The position numbers and the translations under genes are program-made. The notes beneath the pieces were generated by a model that was not told the origin of the DNA, ran no database searches, and was given only the letters and a program-made list of their open reading frames with translations. Shown in pieces: positions 45,787 to 54,387 of a stretch of DNA of 64,000 nt. The stretch comes from Marinobacter sp. EhC06 (GTDB lineage: Bacteria; Pseudomonadota; Gammaproteobacteria; Pseudomonadales; Oleiphilaceae), in the NCBI RefSeq assembly GCF_001650915.1, contig NZ_LXYO01000011.1, positions 62,001 through 126,000 on the forward strand. The letters run 5' to 3'. How positions within the stretch are numbered: the first letter of the stretch is position 1; each line of letters begins with the position of its first letter.

Positions 45787-46247
45787 CGCTGGTGTAGCTC
45801 GCGCACTGCGTCTGAGAGCGCGGGGAAGGGGCCCTCGGTGGGCACGCCCGGAACCACCTGGTTGATTGGCAGGGTTGCAACGGGCGGTGGCGCCACATGC
45901 AGTTCGTCCAGCCAGCTTGAAAGCTGCTCTGACGAGCTTGCATAGACGATTCGCCCAAGGCCAACCCAGCCGTGTGCAGCCGCGCACATCGGGCAGTGCT
46001 CGCCAGAGGTATACACCGTTGAGGCGGCTCGCTCATCCGGGGTCATGTTCTCGGCAGCCCAGCGGGCGATCTCGAACTCGGGGTGCCGGGTTTCATCACC
46101 GCCAGCGGTTTCGTTGTGTCCCTCGTACCTGACGGCACCGGTCTCATCCACCAGCACAGAGCCAAACGGCGGGTTCCCGCTATCAACGGCCATTGAAGCC
46201 AGTTCCACGCAGCGGGCAAGGTGTTTCATTTCAGTTTCGTAGATCAC
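45756..46247 (-). CDS. Nucleoside/cytidine-type deaminase (CMP/dCMP deaminase fold)
   Basis: A 163-aa zinc deaminase: H55-P-E57 and P-x-x-C replaced by C85-P-M-C88 in S-G-E-H-C-P-M-C-A-A. The nearest families are guanine deaminase and tRNA adenosine deaminase-like; the substrate is unknown. GTG 46247 follows GGAGG at 5-base spacing. It is the last gene of a four-gene minus-strand operon, 10 bases after the AlkA-like gene. Confidence 0.85.
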   Translation of the reverse strand: MIYETEMKHLARCVELASMAVDSGNPPFGSVLVDETGAVRYEGHNETAGGDETRHPEFEIARWAAENMTPDERAASTVYTSGEHCPMCAAAHGWVGLGRIVYASSSEQLSSWLDELHVAPPPVATLPINQVVPGVPTEGPFPALSDAVRELHQRYVLADRNKT

Positions 46248-46257
46248 AATTCCTCCT

Positions 46258-46887
46258 TCACTGACCTCGGGCGTCCAGATAATGCATCCAAAGCATGCGG
46301 GCTGCTACCGCTCGCCACGGCGCCCATTGTTCGGCAAAGGCCAGTTGCTCTTCTTGTGTCGGTCGGGCGTTCAGGTTCTTGATGTCCCTTATCGCGGAGG
46401 CCAGAGCCAGGTCTCCCTGGGGCCAGACATCCGGTCGCCGTAGCGCCATCATGTAATAGATGTCGACGGTCCAGGGCCCCAGACCGGGTACTTCTAAAAG
46501 GTGGCTTCGGCCCTCGGCATCGTCAAGTGTTGCAAGCCTTGAGAGGTCCAGATCACCACTCGTTATCCGATTGGCCAGCTCAACACAATACCTGGATTTC
46601 TGTCGGGTAAGCCCGACTCGTCTTAGCTCAGGTTCGCCAGCCCTCTGGACCAGTTTCGGGGTTACCGATCCAAGGTGGGACGCTAGCCGCTGGAACATCG
46701 TAGCTGCGGCTTTGATAGAGACCTGTTGTTCAAGGATGATGTTGATCAATGATGCAAAGCCCGGTTCGCGAGTCCAGATTGGGGGGTATCCCAGTCGGGC
46801 TCGCACCTCGCAAAGATCGGGATCTTTCTCAGCCAGGACGTCAACGCCCATCCTCAAGGTTTCGTCAGTGATCGTCTTTTGTTGCAT
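46258..46887 (-). CDS. DNA-3-methyladenine glycosylase (AlkA-like)
   Basis: A 209-aa helix-hairpin-helix GPD glycosylase that would excise alkylated bases. The HhH motif is LLEVPGLGPWT (about 130-140) and the catalytic aspartate is D159 in W-P-Q-G-D, the equivalent of AlkA Asp238. It lacks the N-terminal Ada-like domain of AlkA, as in shorter bacterial homologues. ATG 46887 has AAGGGG upstream. Third gene of the minus-strand operon. Confidence 0.85.
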   Translation of the reverse strand: MQQKTITDETLRMGVDVLAEKDPDLCEVRARLGYPPIWTREPGFASLINIILEQQVSIKAAATMFQRLASHLGSVTPKLVQRAGEPELRRVGLTRQKSRYCVELANRITSGDLDLSRLATLDDAEGRSHLLEVPGLGPWTVDIYYMMALRRPDVWPQGDLALASAIRDIKNLNARPTQEEQLAFAEQWAPWRAVAARMLWMHYLDARGQ

Positions 46888-46901
46888 AAGCCCCTTTTTG
46901 C

Positions 46902-47420
46902 CTAATGGCGAGCCGATTCCCGGTCTCCGTTCAGGATCTGCTGCTGCACATAGGAGCGAGCTTGCTCCGGCGGCAGAGACTCCATTGCAAAGGTCAATGC
47001 CGACCAGACCAGAGCCATCATGACGGTCTGGAGTGAAACGCTGCCATCGGCGGGCAGTACCTGGTCGTCTGCCAATAAGGTGTTGATGACCTGCAGGAGC
47101 TCGGGAGAAGAGCGGCAATCCTCAACAGTTGCAGGGATTGATGGTGTATCCGGGGATACGTGCTCAAAGAACAACGTTTGGGCTGCTCGGGCGTATCCGG
47201 CACGAAAAGGCTTCTGGTTCGAGCGTTCGATGATGTTTCCCATCGCGCTGCAGATGGAAGCCGAGATCACGATGCCCGAGTAGCCGCCGGGTGTGTCGTG
47301 ACGAAGCTGTCGTTTCGATCGGAATTGTTCGAGCCGTTTCGAGATGGCTGTGCCGTAGTGGGCGATCTCGTCCACCATTTCAACGCCGCTGTCATCGAAG
47401 GGTTTGGTTATCAGGCTCAT
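46902..47420 (-). CDS. Unknown protein in the Coq7-like/AlkA-like operon
   Basis: A 172-aa soluble protein without recognised domains. It is mostly helical, with an amphipathic stretch TVMMALVWSALTFAMES near residue 130 that could be buried or membrane-associated. It lies 10 bases after the Coq7-like gene and 14 before the AlkA-like gene, so it belongs to the operon, but no function can be given. Confidence 0.65.
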   Translation of the reverse strand: MSLITKPFDDSGVEMVDEIAHYGTAISKRLEQFRSKRQLRHDTPGGYSGIVISASICSAMGNIIERSNQKPFRAGYARAAQTLFFEHVSPDTPSIPATVEDCRSSPELLQVINTLLADDQVLPADGSVSLQTVMMALVWSALTFAMESLPPEQARSYVQQQILNGDRESARH

Positions 47421-47430
47421 GGAATGACTC

Positions 47431-48009
47431 TCAAATCAGTCGGGCAAACTGGACAGCCGCTTTGGAACCGGCCCCCACGAGCCCTGTCCACAGCCTTAGA
47501 AGAAGACTCGCTTCAGCGGATCGATTTTGCCCGGCTTCGTCACGATGGCGGACTTCGTCGAGCCGGCATTTCTCGAATCCTGCAAGTATAGCCCGCTCCG
47601 ACTCGCGCCATGCATACGGAGAAAGCTTTTTGATCTGCTCCTGGTAGTGCAGGTCAACAAAGGTTTCCACGGCTTCGATCGTGGCGAAAATCGCCTGTTT
47701 TCCCATCAATGCCGGGATAAGACCCGTCAAAAAGCCGGCCAGGCGCCACAGTGGCAGCAGCAGGCTTGGGCGATAGCAGCACTGAAGCTGGTTAAAGAAA
47801 CGTAGATGCTCGCTCTCCGACGCCAGGTGCTCCGTTGCGAAATTCAGCAGCTCTTTTCGGGGGCGCGTCGCCAGAATTCCCCGGTAAATCCAAACGGCAC
47901 CGGTTTCTCCCGCATGACTGCAACGCAGCTCCTGCTCGAATTGCCTGCTTACTCCAACCTGAGAGAGCTGGTGGTGTATACCGTCGATGTTAAGCTCCGC
48001 CATCATTAA
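47431..48009 (-). CDS. Coq7-family diiron protein
   Basis: A 192-aa ferritin-like protein with the complete diiron ligand set of demethoxyubiquinone hydroxylase: E34, E64-x-x-H67, E114 and E151-x-x-H154. The sequence differs from canonical bacterial Coq7 (H-A-G-E-T-G-A rather than the usual H-T-G-E-V-C), so it is a paralogue whose substrate is uncertain. ATG 48009 was chosen; a longer in-frame start at 48168 adds an implausible leader. It is the first gene of the minus-strand operon and is divergent from the pseudoazurin gene. Confidence 0.8.
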   Translation of the reverse strand, partial: LMMAELNIDGIHHQLSQVGVSRQFEQELRCSHAGETGAVWIYRGILATRPRKELLNFATEHLASESEHLRFFNQLQCCYRPSLLLPLWRLAGFLTGLIPALMGKQAIFATIEAVETFVDLHYQEQIKKLSPYAWRESERAILAGFEKCRLDEVRHRDEAGQNRSAEASLLLRLWTGLVGAGSKAAVQFARLI

Positions 48010-48194
48010 ATTTCCGCAGACACGATAAGGTTTGTACGAACGAGGCCACCTTTGGTTCTCAGGCTCGATCGCTGGCGAAACACGAGTGTCATTCCCATAA
48101 GGATATGCCCTTAGCCCGGAAAAGAATCCCACTGTGTTTAAGGCGCGTACCGTTTTGAGTATTTTCAACGACCAACCAATGAGGTGAAGTCAAA

Positions 48195-48644
48195 ATGAAA
48201 CTTACTTTCAAGAACGGTCTGACCGCAATTGCACTGACACTGGTTTCCGGTTTCGCCATGGCAGCGGAGCACGTTGTCGAGATGAAAAACTCCGGCGCTG
48301 ACGGTGCCATGGTCTTCGAGCCAGGCTTCGTGAAAGCTGAGCCCGGCGACACAGTTAAATTTGTTCTGGTGGACCCGGCCCACAACTCCGTTTCCGTAGA
48401 AGTGCCTGAGGGCGCGGAAGGTTGGCAGGGCGCCATGAACGAGGGCATCACAGTGACGCTTAATGAGGAAGGAGTGTACGTCTACAAGTGCACGCCCCAC
48501 GCGGCATTGAACATGGCTGGCGTGATTCAGGTAGGTGAGCCGGCGAACTATGACGCTGCAAAAGCGGCCGTCGATAAACTGACCGCAGCAGCTGCCACCA
48601 ACAAGGATCGGTTGACTGGCTACTTCGAACAGGTTGAGAAGTAA
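48195..48644 (+). CDS. Pseudoazurin (blue copper protein)
   Basis: Periplasmic type 1 copper electron carrier. The 149-aa precursor has a signal peptide (cleavage near A23) and the four ligands H63, C99, H102 and M107 (context YKCTPHAALNM). Pseudoazurins donate electrons to copper nitrite reductase or nitrous oxide reductase; no such gene is in the window. GAGGTG lies 8 bases before the ATG, and a strong terminator follows. Confidence 0.95.
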   Translation: MKLTFKNGLTAIALTLVSGFAMAAEHVVEMKNSGADGAMVFEPGFVKAEPGDTVKFVLVDPAHNSVSVEVPEGAEGWQGAMNEGITVTLNEEGVYVYKCTPHAALNMAGVIQVGEPANYDAAKAAVDKLTAAAATNKDRLTGYFEQVEK

Positions 48645-48656
48645 CTTCTCCATCCC

Positions 48657-48690
48657 AGCCGCGGTTCTTTTGCCGCGGCTGCTTTTGTTT
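48657..48690 (+). terminator. Intrinsic terminator after pseudoazurin
   Basis: Perfect 8-base stem AGCCGCGG / CCGCGGCT with an 8-base T-rich loop, followed by GCTTTTGTTT. It lies 13 bases after the pseudoazurin stop and is the clearest terminator in the window. The following 165 bases before the next gene hold no other feature seen. Confidence 0.85.
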
Positions 48691-48856
48691 CCTCAAGCAA
48701 AGCTGACCAACCAAGTAAATTTTGGTCAAACCTTCCAGCATTTAGTCAATTCGTCGGGGTATAAAAGCGGCTACAATAAGTTTGAGGGCGTTCAGAATTC
48801 GATTGTAAGCCTCATGTACAGCTCTGCTGAAGTGTATTTTTCTCGAGTGCGTCCCG

Positions 48857-49630
48857 ATGAAGGTTCTAGGCTGTTTTTTGTTTTTGTTCTTCTCTTTTCA
48901 GGCTGTCTATGGTGATGAGCTGTCCGACGAGCCTCTCCTCTTCTGTAACAGCCATTGGCCACCTTACAGTTATGGTAATGACGATGGTTTAGCCATCGGT
49001 GGATATGCGGTTGATTTCTTGCATGAGGTATCAGGCCGAATTGCGCGACCGGTCGAGTTGCGAATTCTTCCCTGGCTTCGATGCCTCAAAATGGCAGAGG
49101 ATGGCGACGTTGACGGCATCATGCTGCTCACCGAAAACGAGGAGCGAAAGCAGTTTCTCCTCATGAGTCGCCCGATCATTTCCGATGCCAACCTGCTTTG
49201 GTACCGAATTGATAGCCCCCACGCCCTTCCGCGTTCGAGGTTTGCCGATTTGCAGGGGCTCAGAATAGGGGTGGTGACAGGTTTCAATTATGGTGAGCCA
49301 TTTAACACTGCTGTAGTGCAATCGAATCTTATGGTGGATGAAGCACCATCAATTCTGGGTAATTTCAGGCGCCTGGATCGTCACTGGATAGATGTTTTTC
49401 TGGTCAACCGGATGGCAGCGGACTATGCGCTCCATGATTATCCGCTGTTGAAAGCGAGGATGGTGGCGCATGAAGGGCCGTTCGAGTCAGTCGGTTTCCG
49501 AATAGGCCTGGCAAAAGCTGGGCGGGCAGCCGGTTTGTTAGCAGACATCGATAAGGTTCTTGAGGATATGCGCGAGGATGGCACTATCGACCGAATCATG
49601 CTCGAAGAACCTTTCGAATACCGCAGATAA
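48857..49630 (+). CDS. Orphan periplasmic solute-binding protein (SBP_bac_3-like)
   Basis: A 257-aa protein with a signal peptide (residues 1-19) and a type 3 extracellular solute-binding fold (amino-acid-binding type) of two alpha/beta lobes, e.g. SHWPPYSYGN and the hinge GLRIGVVTGFNYG. No permease or ATPase gene is adjacent, so it may be a sensor input, a scavenging binder or part of a distant system. The ligand is unknown. The 48645-48856 gap contains only the terminator. Confidence 0.8.
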   Translation: MKVLGCFLFLFFSFQAVYGDELSDEPLLFCNSHWPPYSYGNDDGLAIGGYAVDFLHEVSGRIARPVELRILPWLRCLKMAEDGDVDGIMLLTENEERKQFLLMSRPIISDANLLWYRIDSPHALPRSRFADLQGLRIGVVTGFNYGEPFNTAVVQSNLMVDEAPSILGNFRRLDRHWIDVFLVNRMAADYALHDYPLLKARMVAHEGPFESVGFRIGLAKAGRAAGLLADIDKVLEDMREDGTIDRIMLEEPFEYRR

Positions 49631-49696
49631 AATCCTGCCTCGGAACAGCTCTGCTCCGCAATAATGGGCGTAATTACAATTCGATTCGACCTATTC

Positions 49697-49702
49697 AGGA
49701 GG
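49697..49702 (+). promoter_or_regulatory. Ribosome binding site deciding the TTG start at 49710
   Basis: AGGAGG, 7 bases before TTG 49710. No ATG or GTG in the frame nearby has comparable support. Confidence 0.6.
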
Positions 49703-49709
49703 CGACGTT

Positions 49710-50819
49710 TTGAGCAGCGACCCGGCTTATGTTCCCCGCATTGCCAGTGCACTGAAAACACAATTCGTGGCTGATGCCCTCGCCATGCCCGTACACTGGT
49801 ATTACAACCCTATGGATATCGAGAAGGCTTTCCCGGGCGGCATCCAGGGATTTGAAGCTGCACCTGACTTTCACCCATCTTCCATCATGTCTTTGCACTC
49901 GACCCGAAGCGGTGGTCGTCGTTCTGGTCATAAATCTGAGGCGGAGCCGCAAATTGTGGGCAACGTGATCCTTAAGGGCCGTGGCCAGTTCTGGAATGTG
50001 CCGAACGTGCATTATCACCATGGAATGGGCGCGGGCGAGAACACCCTGAATTCCCATTGCAGCCGCGTGCTCATGCGTTGCCTGGCGGACGGGAACGGTG
50101 AATACAGTTCTCGGGCGTTTCTTTCGGCGTACATCGGCTTTATGACCGCCGATCCACCGGCGCATCCGGATACCTATGCTGAATCCTACCACCGAGGGTT
50201 TTTCGCCAATTATGCGAAGGGTTTACCGGCGCAGCAGTGTGCCATGGTTACCCACGATACGCCTTCCATCGGTGGCCTGGTGACCATTGCCGCACTGGTG
50301 TTTGCGGAGCGACTTCGTGGCAGCGACGTAACCGGAATTCAGGCCCATTGTCGGGACCATCTTGCGCTGACCCATCCGGATGAGAGCTTGATGAGGGTGT
50401 GCGACCGCTACGTGAAACTTCTCTGTGGTCTGCTCGAAGGTCCCGATGACGAGGGTATCAAGGCGCTGCTTTCAGAGGCTGGCAAGGGTGCTGGCGGGCT
50501 GGATGTCGCCGGGTTGGTCAAGCGGAACCTGCCCGACAACCAGGTCGTGGGCCGGATGTATTCGCCAGCGTGTTATATCTCCGACTCCTGGCCGGTCGTT
50601 CTTTACCTGGCCTACAAGTACCGGAACGATCCATGGCTGGCGCTTCGCATGAACACCAACCTCGGTGGCGATAACGTTCACAGAGGCATCGTGCTGGGGA
50701 CGCTTTTGGGGCTGACGACCGGTCAAGTGGCCACCAACTGGTTCGATCAGTTGGTGGACCACAAGGCGATCAGTGAGGAGATCACCGCGCTGATCAGCGC
50801 GGCAACCGCTCCCAGATAG
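49710..50819 (+). CDS. ADP-ribosylglycohydrolase family protein
   Basis: A 369-aa all-helical protein of the ADP-ribosylglycohydrolase (DraG/ARH) superfamily, recognisable by G-D-A-L (here VADALAMPVHW) near the start and the terminal N-L-G-G-D-N (normally G-G-D-T/N) metal site near residue 315. It would remove ADP-ribose or act on a related compound. The start is TTG 49710, supported by AGGAGG. The 3' end overlaps the convergent ovoA by 26 bases. Confidence 0.85.
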   Translation: MSSDPAYVPRIASALKTQFVADALAMPVHWYYNPMDIEKAFPGGIQGFEAAPDFHPSSIMSLHSTRSGGRRSGHKSEAEPQIVGNVILKGRGQFWNVPNVHYHHGMGAGENTLNSHCSRVLMRCLADGNGEYSSRAFLSAYIGFMTADPPAHPDTYAESYHRGFFANYAKGLPAQQCAMVTHDTPSIGGLVTIAALVFAERLRGSDVTGIQAHCRDHLALTHPDESLMRVCDRYVKLLCGLLEGPDDEGIKALLSEAGKGAGGLDVAGLVKRNLPDNQVVGRMYSPACYISDSWPVVLYLAYKYRNDPWLALRMNTNLGGDNVHRGIVLGTLLGLTTGQVATNWFDQLVDHKAISEEITALISAATAPR

Positions 50820-52947
50820 TCACTTCCGACAGGGTATGTTGGAACTTGTGCTGGGTTTCGCGGATAACGAAAGGCACCTTTTTCGGCTCACTGACTAACC
50901 GGAAATGCTGTGAGAGGTGTTCTTTCAGGCCATCCAGCGTTGTGTGATTCTCACCATCCTTCTTGAAACCGCCAATCCACTCTTCTTTTGGCGTATGTTC
51001 CTCCAGCCAGGTGTAGGGGGAGGCAATAACCAACAGGCCACCGTCGTTAATGCGCTCGTGAATGCTGTCCAGGAAGCGCCTTGGGCGGTAAAGGCGATCA
51101 ATGAGGTTGGCCGCCAGAACAAGGTCGTAGCCCGAGTACTGCGGTTTCAGGTTACAGGCATCGCCCTGGTAGAAGCTTACCCGATCTGAGCATTCCTCAA
51201 GGCCCAGCTCTTTAAGTGTCCGGGTGTGATAGCTGACCAGTTCACCTTCCTCTGCCAGCGCATAGCGAATGGAGCCCTGCTCGGCCATCTCCACGCCCAG
51301 CCTGATAAAGTTGGCCGAGAAATCGACGCCTTCCACCTCGTCAAAGCGCCTTGCTAATTCAAAACTGGACCGACCGCAGGCACAGCCCAGATCCAGGGCT
51401 TTTCCGGTTGGCTTGCCCGTCATCGCATCCAGGGCAAGATCCGCCAGGGCTTTGGGGAAGTTCTCGACACCAAACCAGGTGTCACCGAAGTGGAATTCCG
51501 CGTATTCAGTCAGCAACCGGTCGCTTTCATAGTAAGCGTTGGGTTGCACTGCTTCGCTTTCGGAGGCGATGTAGCGGAAGCCGGCGTGCTGGAAGAAGTG
51601 CCTCCGGAAAGCATAACGAGCCGATAACCGGGCTTCGTTGCCGCAGGAAATCCAGGAGCCTCCTTTGATCAGGTTGTGCTGCCCATCGAAAGTGGGCGTT
51701 GTGAAGTCGTCGTACAGCGGGTGAACTTTAAAATTGTCGAATGGGTAGGTGGGCGTTTCCATCCATTGCCAGACGTTGCCAACCACGTCGAACCACTGAC
51801 CGTGCCGGAACCGGGTAACCGGGCAAGACGATGCTCCATGGTCGAGATGCAGGTTGGCATTGGCTGGATCATGGCCCACTTCTTCGATGCCCGCCTCGGC
51901 GCACAGGCGGTACCACTCGTCCTCGGTGGGCAGGCGGATGGGCTGGCCGGTTTGCTCCCGTTTCCACTCGCAGAAGGCTTTGGCCTCGTGGTAGTTCACC
52001 TCGACGGGCCAGTCCCAGGGCATCTCGACCTCTTCAGTCATAAGGCGCAGATGCCAACCGTTCTGCCAGCGCCAGAAAGTCGGATGCTTCGCCCTGGCGA
52101 ATTGCCGCCAGGCACAACCTTCGTCACTCCAGAACTGGTCTTCCTGGTAACCACCGGCTTCAACAAACCCCAGAAATTCCTGGTTGCTGACGAGATACTG
52201 ACTGGCCCTGAATTCATCGACCTCGGCCTCATGCTCGCCATATTCATTGTCCCAGCCGTAGTAGGCGTCATCGTAAGATTTGCCGATTGAAACTGTGCCG
52301 GCTGGCACGGTAATCAGTTCGTTTTCCGGCGCTTCACCGGTTTCACGAATCGGGGCCCATTCCGGCTGCGGACGGACCCTTGCCAGATCATGCTGGCGGA
52401 TTAGCACAGACGAGGTCTCCAAATGGATACGCTCGTGCTCGACGCCCATGACGATCGGCCACCAGGGATTCTCCCAGTTGATCGGCAGGCTGAGCGGGAG
52501 TGTTTCAATCAGGTCCAGAACGGTGGCGCGGACTTTAGCGCGGTAATCCAGCACCTCGGCAACGGTGGGCCAGTCGTAATGATCTTCGTCCAGATCGTCC
52601 CAGCTCATCTCATCAACGCCCACCGCGAAAATCGACTCCATGTGAGGGTCGATGCGCTCTGGAAGGAGTTTAGCCAGCACCAGTTTATTGACGAAAAAAG
52701 TCGCGGTATGGCCGAGGTAAAAAATGAGAGGGTGTCTCAGGGGAATCGACTTTTGGAAATAGCCCGAATCATCGGCGAGGCAGTCGAAAAGGCGCGTGTA
52801 GGTGTCAAAGGTGTTCGTGAAGTAGGAAGCGATTTCAGCGCGTTTGTCCTCCACAGACCCAACACTCAGATCCGGCGTTCTGAGCAGGCCGACTCCGGGT
52901 TTGAGGGCTCGGCTGGGGGACTGCACTTCCGGTATTGGCATTGTCAT
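50794..52947 (-). CDS. ovoA: 5-histidylcysteine sulfoxide synthase/ovothiol methyltransferase OvoA
   Basis: Makes 5-histidylcysteine sulfoxide from histidine and cysteine, and its fused methyltransferase makes the mercaptohistidine antioxidant ovothiol. The 717-aa protein has the OvoA domain order: DinB-like metal domain with H171-x-x-x-H175-x-E177 and an upstream His near 72-80, a formylglycine-generating-enzyme-like sulfatase-modifying domain to about residue 450, and a C-terminal SAM methyltransferase (G-C-A-C-G-R-S near 517). The PLP-dependent sulfoxide lyase OvoB is not in the window. Confidence 0.93.
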   Translation of the reverse strand: MTMPIPEVQSPSRALKPGVGLLRTPDLSVGSVEDKRAEIASYFTNTFDTYTRLFDCLADDSGYFQKSIPLRHPLIFYLGHTATFFVNKLVLAKLLPERIDPHMESIFAVGVDEMSWDDLDEDHYDWPTVAEVLDYRAKVRATVLDLIETLPLSLPINWENPWWPIVMGVEHERIHLETSSVLIRQHDLARVRPQPEWAPIRETGEAPENELITVPAGTVSIGKSYDDAYYGWDNEYGEHEAEVDEFRASQYLVSNQEFLGFVEAGGYQEDQFWSDEGCAWRQFARAKHPTFWRWQNGWHLRLMTEEVEMPWDWPVEVNYHEAKAFCEWKREQTGQPIRLPTEDEWYRLCAEAGIEEVGHDPANANLHLDHGASSCPVTRFRHGQWFDVVGNVWQWMETPTYPFDNFKVHPLYDDFTTPTFDGQHNLIKGGSWISCGNEARLSARYAFRRHFFQHAGFRYIASESEAVQPNAYYESDRLLTEYAEFHFGDTWFGVENFPKALADLALDAMTGKPTGKALDLGCACGRSSFELARRFDEVEGVDFSANFIRLGVEMAEQGSIRYALAEEGELVSYHTRTLKELGLEECSDRVSFYQGDACNLKPQYSGYDLVLAANLIDRLYRPRRFLDSIHERINDGGLLVIASPYTWLEEHTPKEEWIGGFKKDGENHTTLDGLKEHLSQHFRLVSEPKKVPFVIRETQHKFQHTLSEVTIWERLPR

Positions 52948-53055
52948 TTCTGGACACGTCCTTTGTTGTGTTTGCTAACAGCAATACGTCTTCTTTGTGG
53001 GGGATGGTTCAATTTCCCCCCGAAAACTGTTTAGACGATCCCTTTGCTGAAATTG

Positions 53056-54249
53056 TTACAAACCAGATTCTTTCGCTAAAGCTACCGCCCTGGGCGCGCC
53101 CAGGGCAAGAACAACGGCACCCGATGAACAGGCAAGCATTGAAACTGCGATGCTCAGGAGTGTCTGGTCACCCGAGACCGAAGAGAGGGTGCTGACGGCC
53201 CCGGCAATAGTGAACTGCGATGCGCCCAGCAGAGCGGCCGCGGTGCCACTTAAGTTGGGGAAGAACTCCATGGCGTTGGCCATGTTGTTGGGCACGATGC
53301 CGCCCTGGCAGCCGATGGCAACGATGATACAGCCTGCCACCATCCAGAGGGGGCCCTGGAACTGCACGCTGGCAACCAGAGCGACAAGCGCCAGGCATTG
53401 TGCAATAACCTGGGCGCGCACCAGCTGCACCGAGGAAAATCGCCTCAGCAGCGGACGGTTAATCAGGTTCAGTGCAGCCATGAACGCAATGTTGGCGGCG
53501 AACAGAATGGCAAACGTGCTGTTTGAGAGGCCGTACCATTCCTGATAGATAAAAGAGGAATGGGTGATGAATAACAGCATGGTGCTGAAACACAGAACCT
53601 GAATGCCGATAAAGAGCATGGTGGTTTTGTGCCTGAGCACCAGCAGGTAATTGGTCACCAGGGAGCGAATAGGCGTGGTTGTCGGTGTGCGGGGTTGAAG
53701 CCTCGGGAAAAGCGCCACCTGCAGGGTCAGCACAAGAAACCCGGCATAGCCGGCCAGCATCAGGAATATCCAATGCCACTCACCCAGTGCAAGCATCAGT
53801 GAACCCAGCGACGGCGCCGCAGCGGGTGCTATGAACATGATCAGGCCAATGAGTCCGAACAGCCGGGCAGCGTCTTGTCCACTGACTTCGTCGCGAACAA
53901 TCGCAGGCACCGAAACCGCGCAGAAGGCGCCACCAATACCCTGCGCTATCCGCCAGAACACCATGTCGGACAGGCTATCGGCCAGCGATACCATGACTGC
54001 GCCTGCCATAAAGATCAGTAGCCCCCCGAAAAGCACCGGTTTGCGCCCGTATCGGTCAGACAGGGGACCGCCTACCAGTTGGGCGAGGCCCAGTGTGGTG
54101 ACATAGGCGCTGAGCGTAAGCCCCACGTGCCCGTGATCAACGCCCAGGCCGTCGGCGATCTCCGGGAAAGCGGGCAGGTAGGCATCAAGCGCCAATGGCC
54201 CGAGTGCCACGGTCATGCCCAGCAGTATGGCCAGGTGAAGATGCGACAA
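53056..54249 (-). CDS. MFS transporter, Bcr/CflA family
   Basis: A 397-aa, twelve-helix major facilitator permease of the Bcr/CflA drug-efflux family, with P-L-A-L-D-A-Y-L-P-A-F-P after the first helix and the A-motif GGPLSDRYGRKPVL near residue 62. TTG 54249 was chosen because AGGAG lies 7 bases upstream and the protein then begins like Bcr (M-S-H-L-H-L-A-I-L-L-G-M); longer in-frame ATG starts at 54300 and beyond lack a site. Divergent from the BCCT gene. Confidence 0.88.
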   Translation of the reverse strand: MSHLHLAILLGMTVALGPLALDAYLPAFPEIADGLGVDHGHVGLTLSAYVTTLGLAQLVGGPLSDRYGRKPVLFGGLLIFMAGAVMVSLADSLSDMVFWRIAQGIGGAFCAVSVPAIVRDEVSGQDAARLFGLIGLIMFIAPAAAPSLGSLMLALGEWHWIFLMLAGYAGFLVLTLQVALFPRLQPRTPTTTPIRSLVTNYLLVLRHKTTMLFIGIQVLCFSTMLLFITHSSFIYQEWYGLSNSTFAILFAANIAFMAALNLINRPLLRRFSSVQLVRAQVIAQCLALVALVASVQFQGPLWMVAGCIIVAIGCQGGIVPNNMANAMEFFPNLSGTAAALLGASQFTIAGAVSTLSSVSGDQTLLSIAVSMLACSSGAVVLALGAPRAVALAKESGL

Positions 54250-54256
54250 GAGTGAT

Positions 54257-54261
54257 CTCCT
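54257..54261 (-). promoter_or_regulatory. Ribosome binding site deciding the TTG start at 54249
   Basis: AGGAG, 7 bases before TTG 54249 on the minus strand. Confidence 0.6.
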
Positions 54262-54387
54262 TGAAAGATAGAATCCTAACAATACGGTGGCATATTTCAT
54301 CAGACCATGCGTATTTTCAGAAATCTCCGTGCATGATCCATTCACTTCCTGTAGCCTGCGCGGCTTTTTCTTCCGGAGGCAGACCTT

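Noticed and set aside
48155-48168. FNR/ANR-like box TTGAG-N4-TTCAA before pseudoazurin
   Set aside because: It has two mismatches to the consensus and lies 27-40 bases before the ATG. A class II site at -41.5 would place the transcript start inside the gene.
47431-48168. Longer N-terminus for the Coq7-like protein
   Set aside because: The extra 53 residues are Pro/Arg/Tyr-rich and lie in the divergent promoter region; the ferritin-like fold starts after ATG 48009.
54351-54370. Short AGCC/GGCT hairpin followed by T5 in the BCCT leader
   Set aside because: The stem is only 4 bp and it lies immediately before the ribosome binding site; too weak to call a terminator or attenuator.
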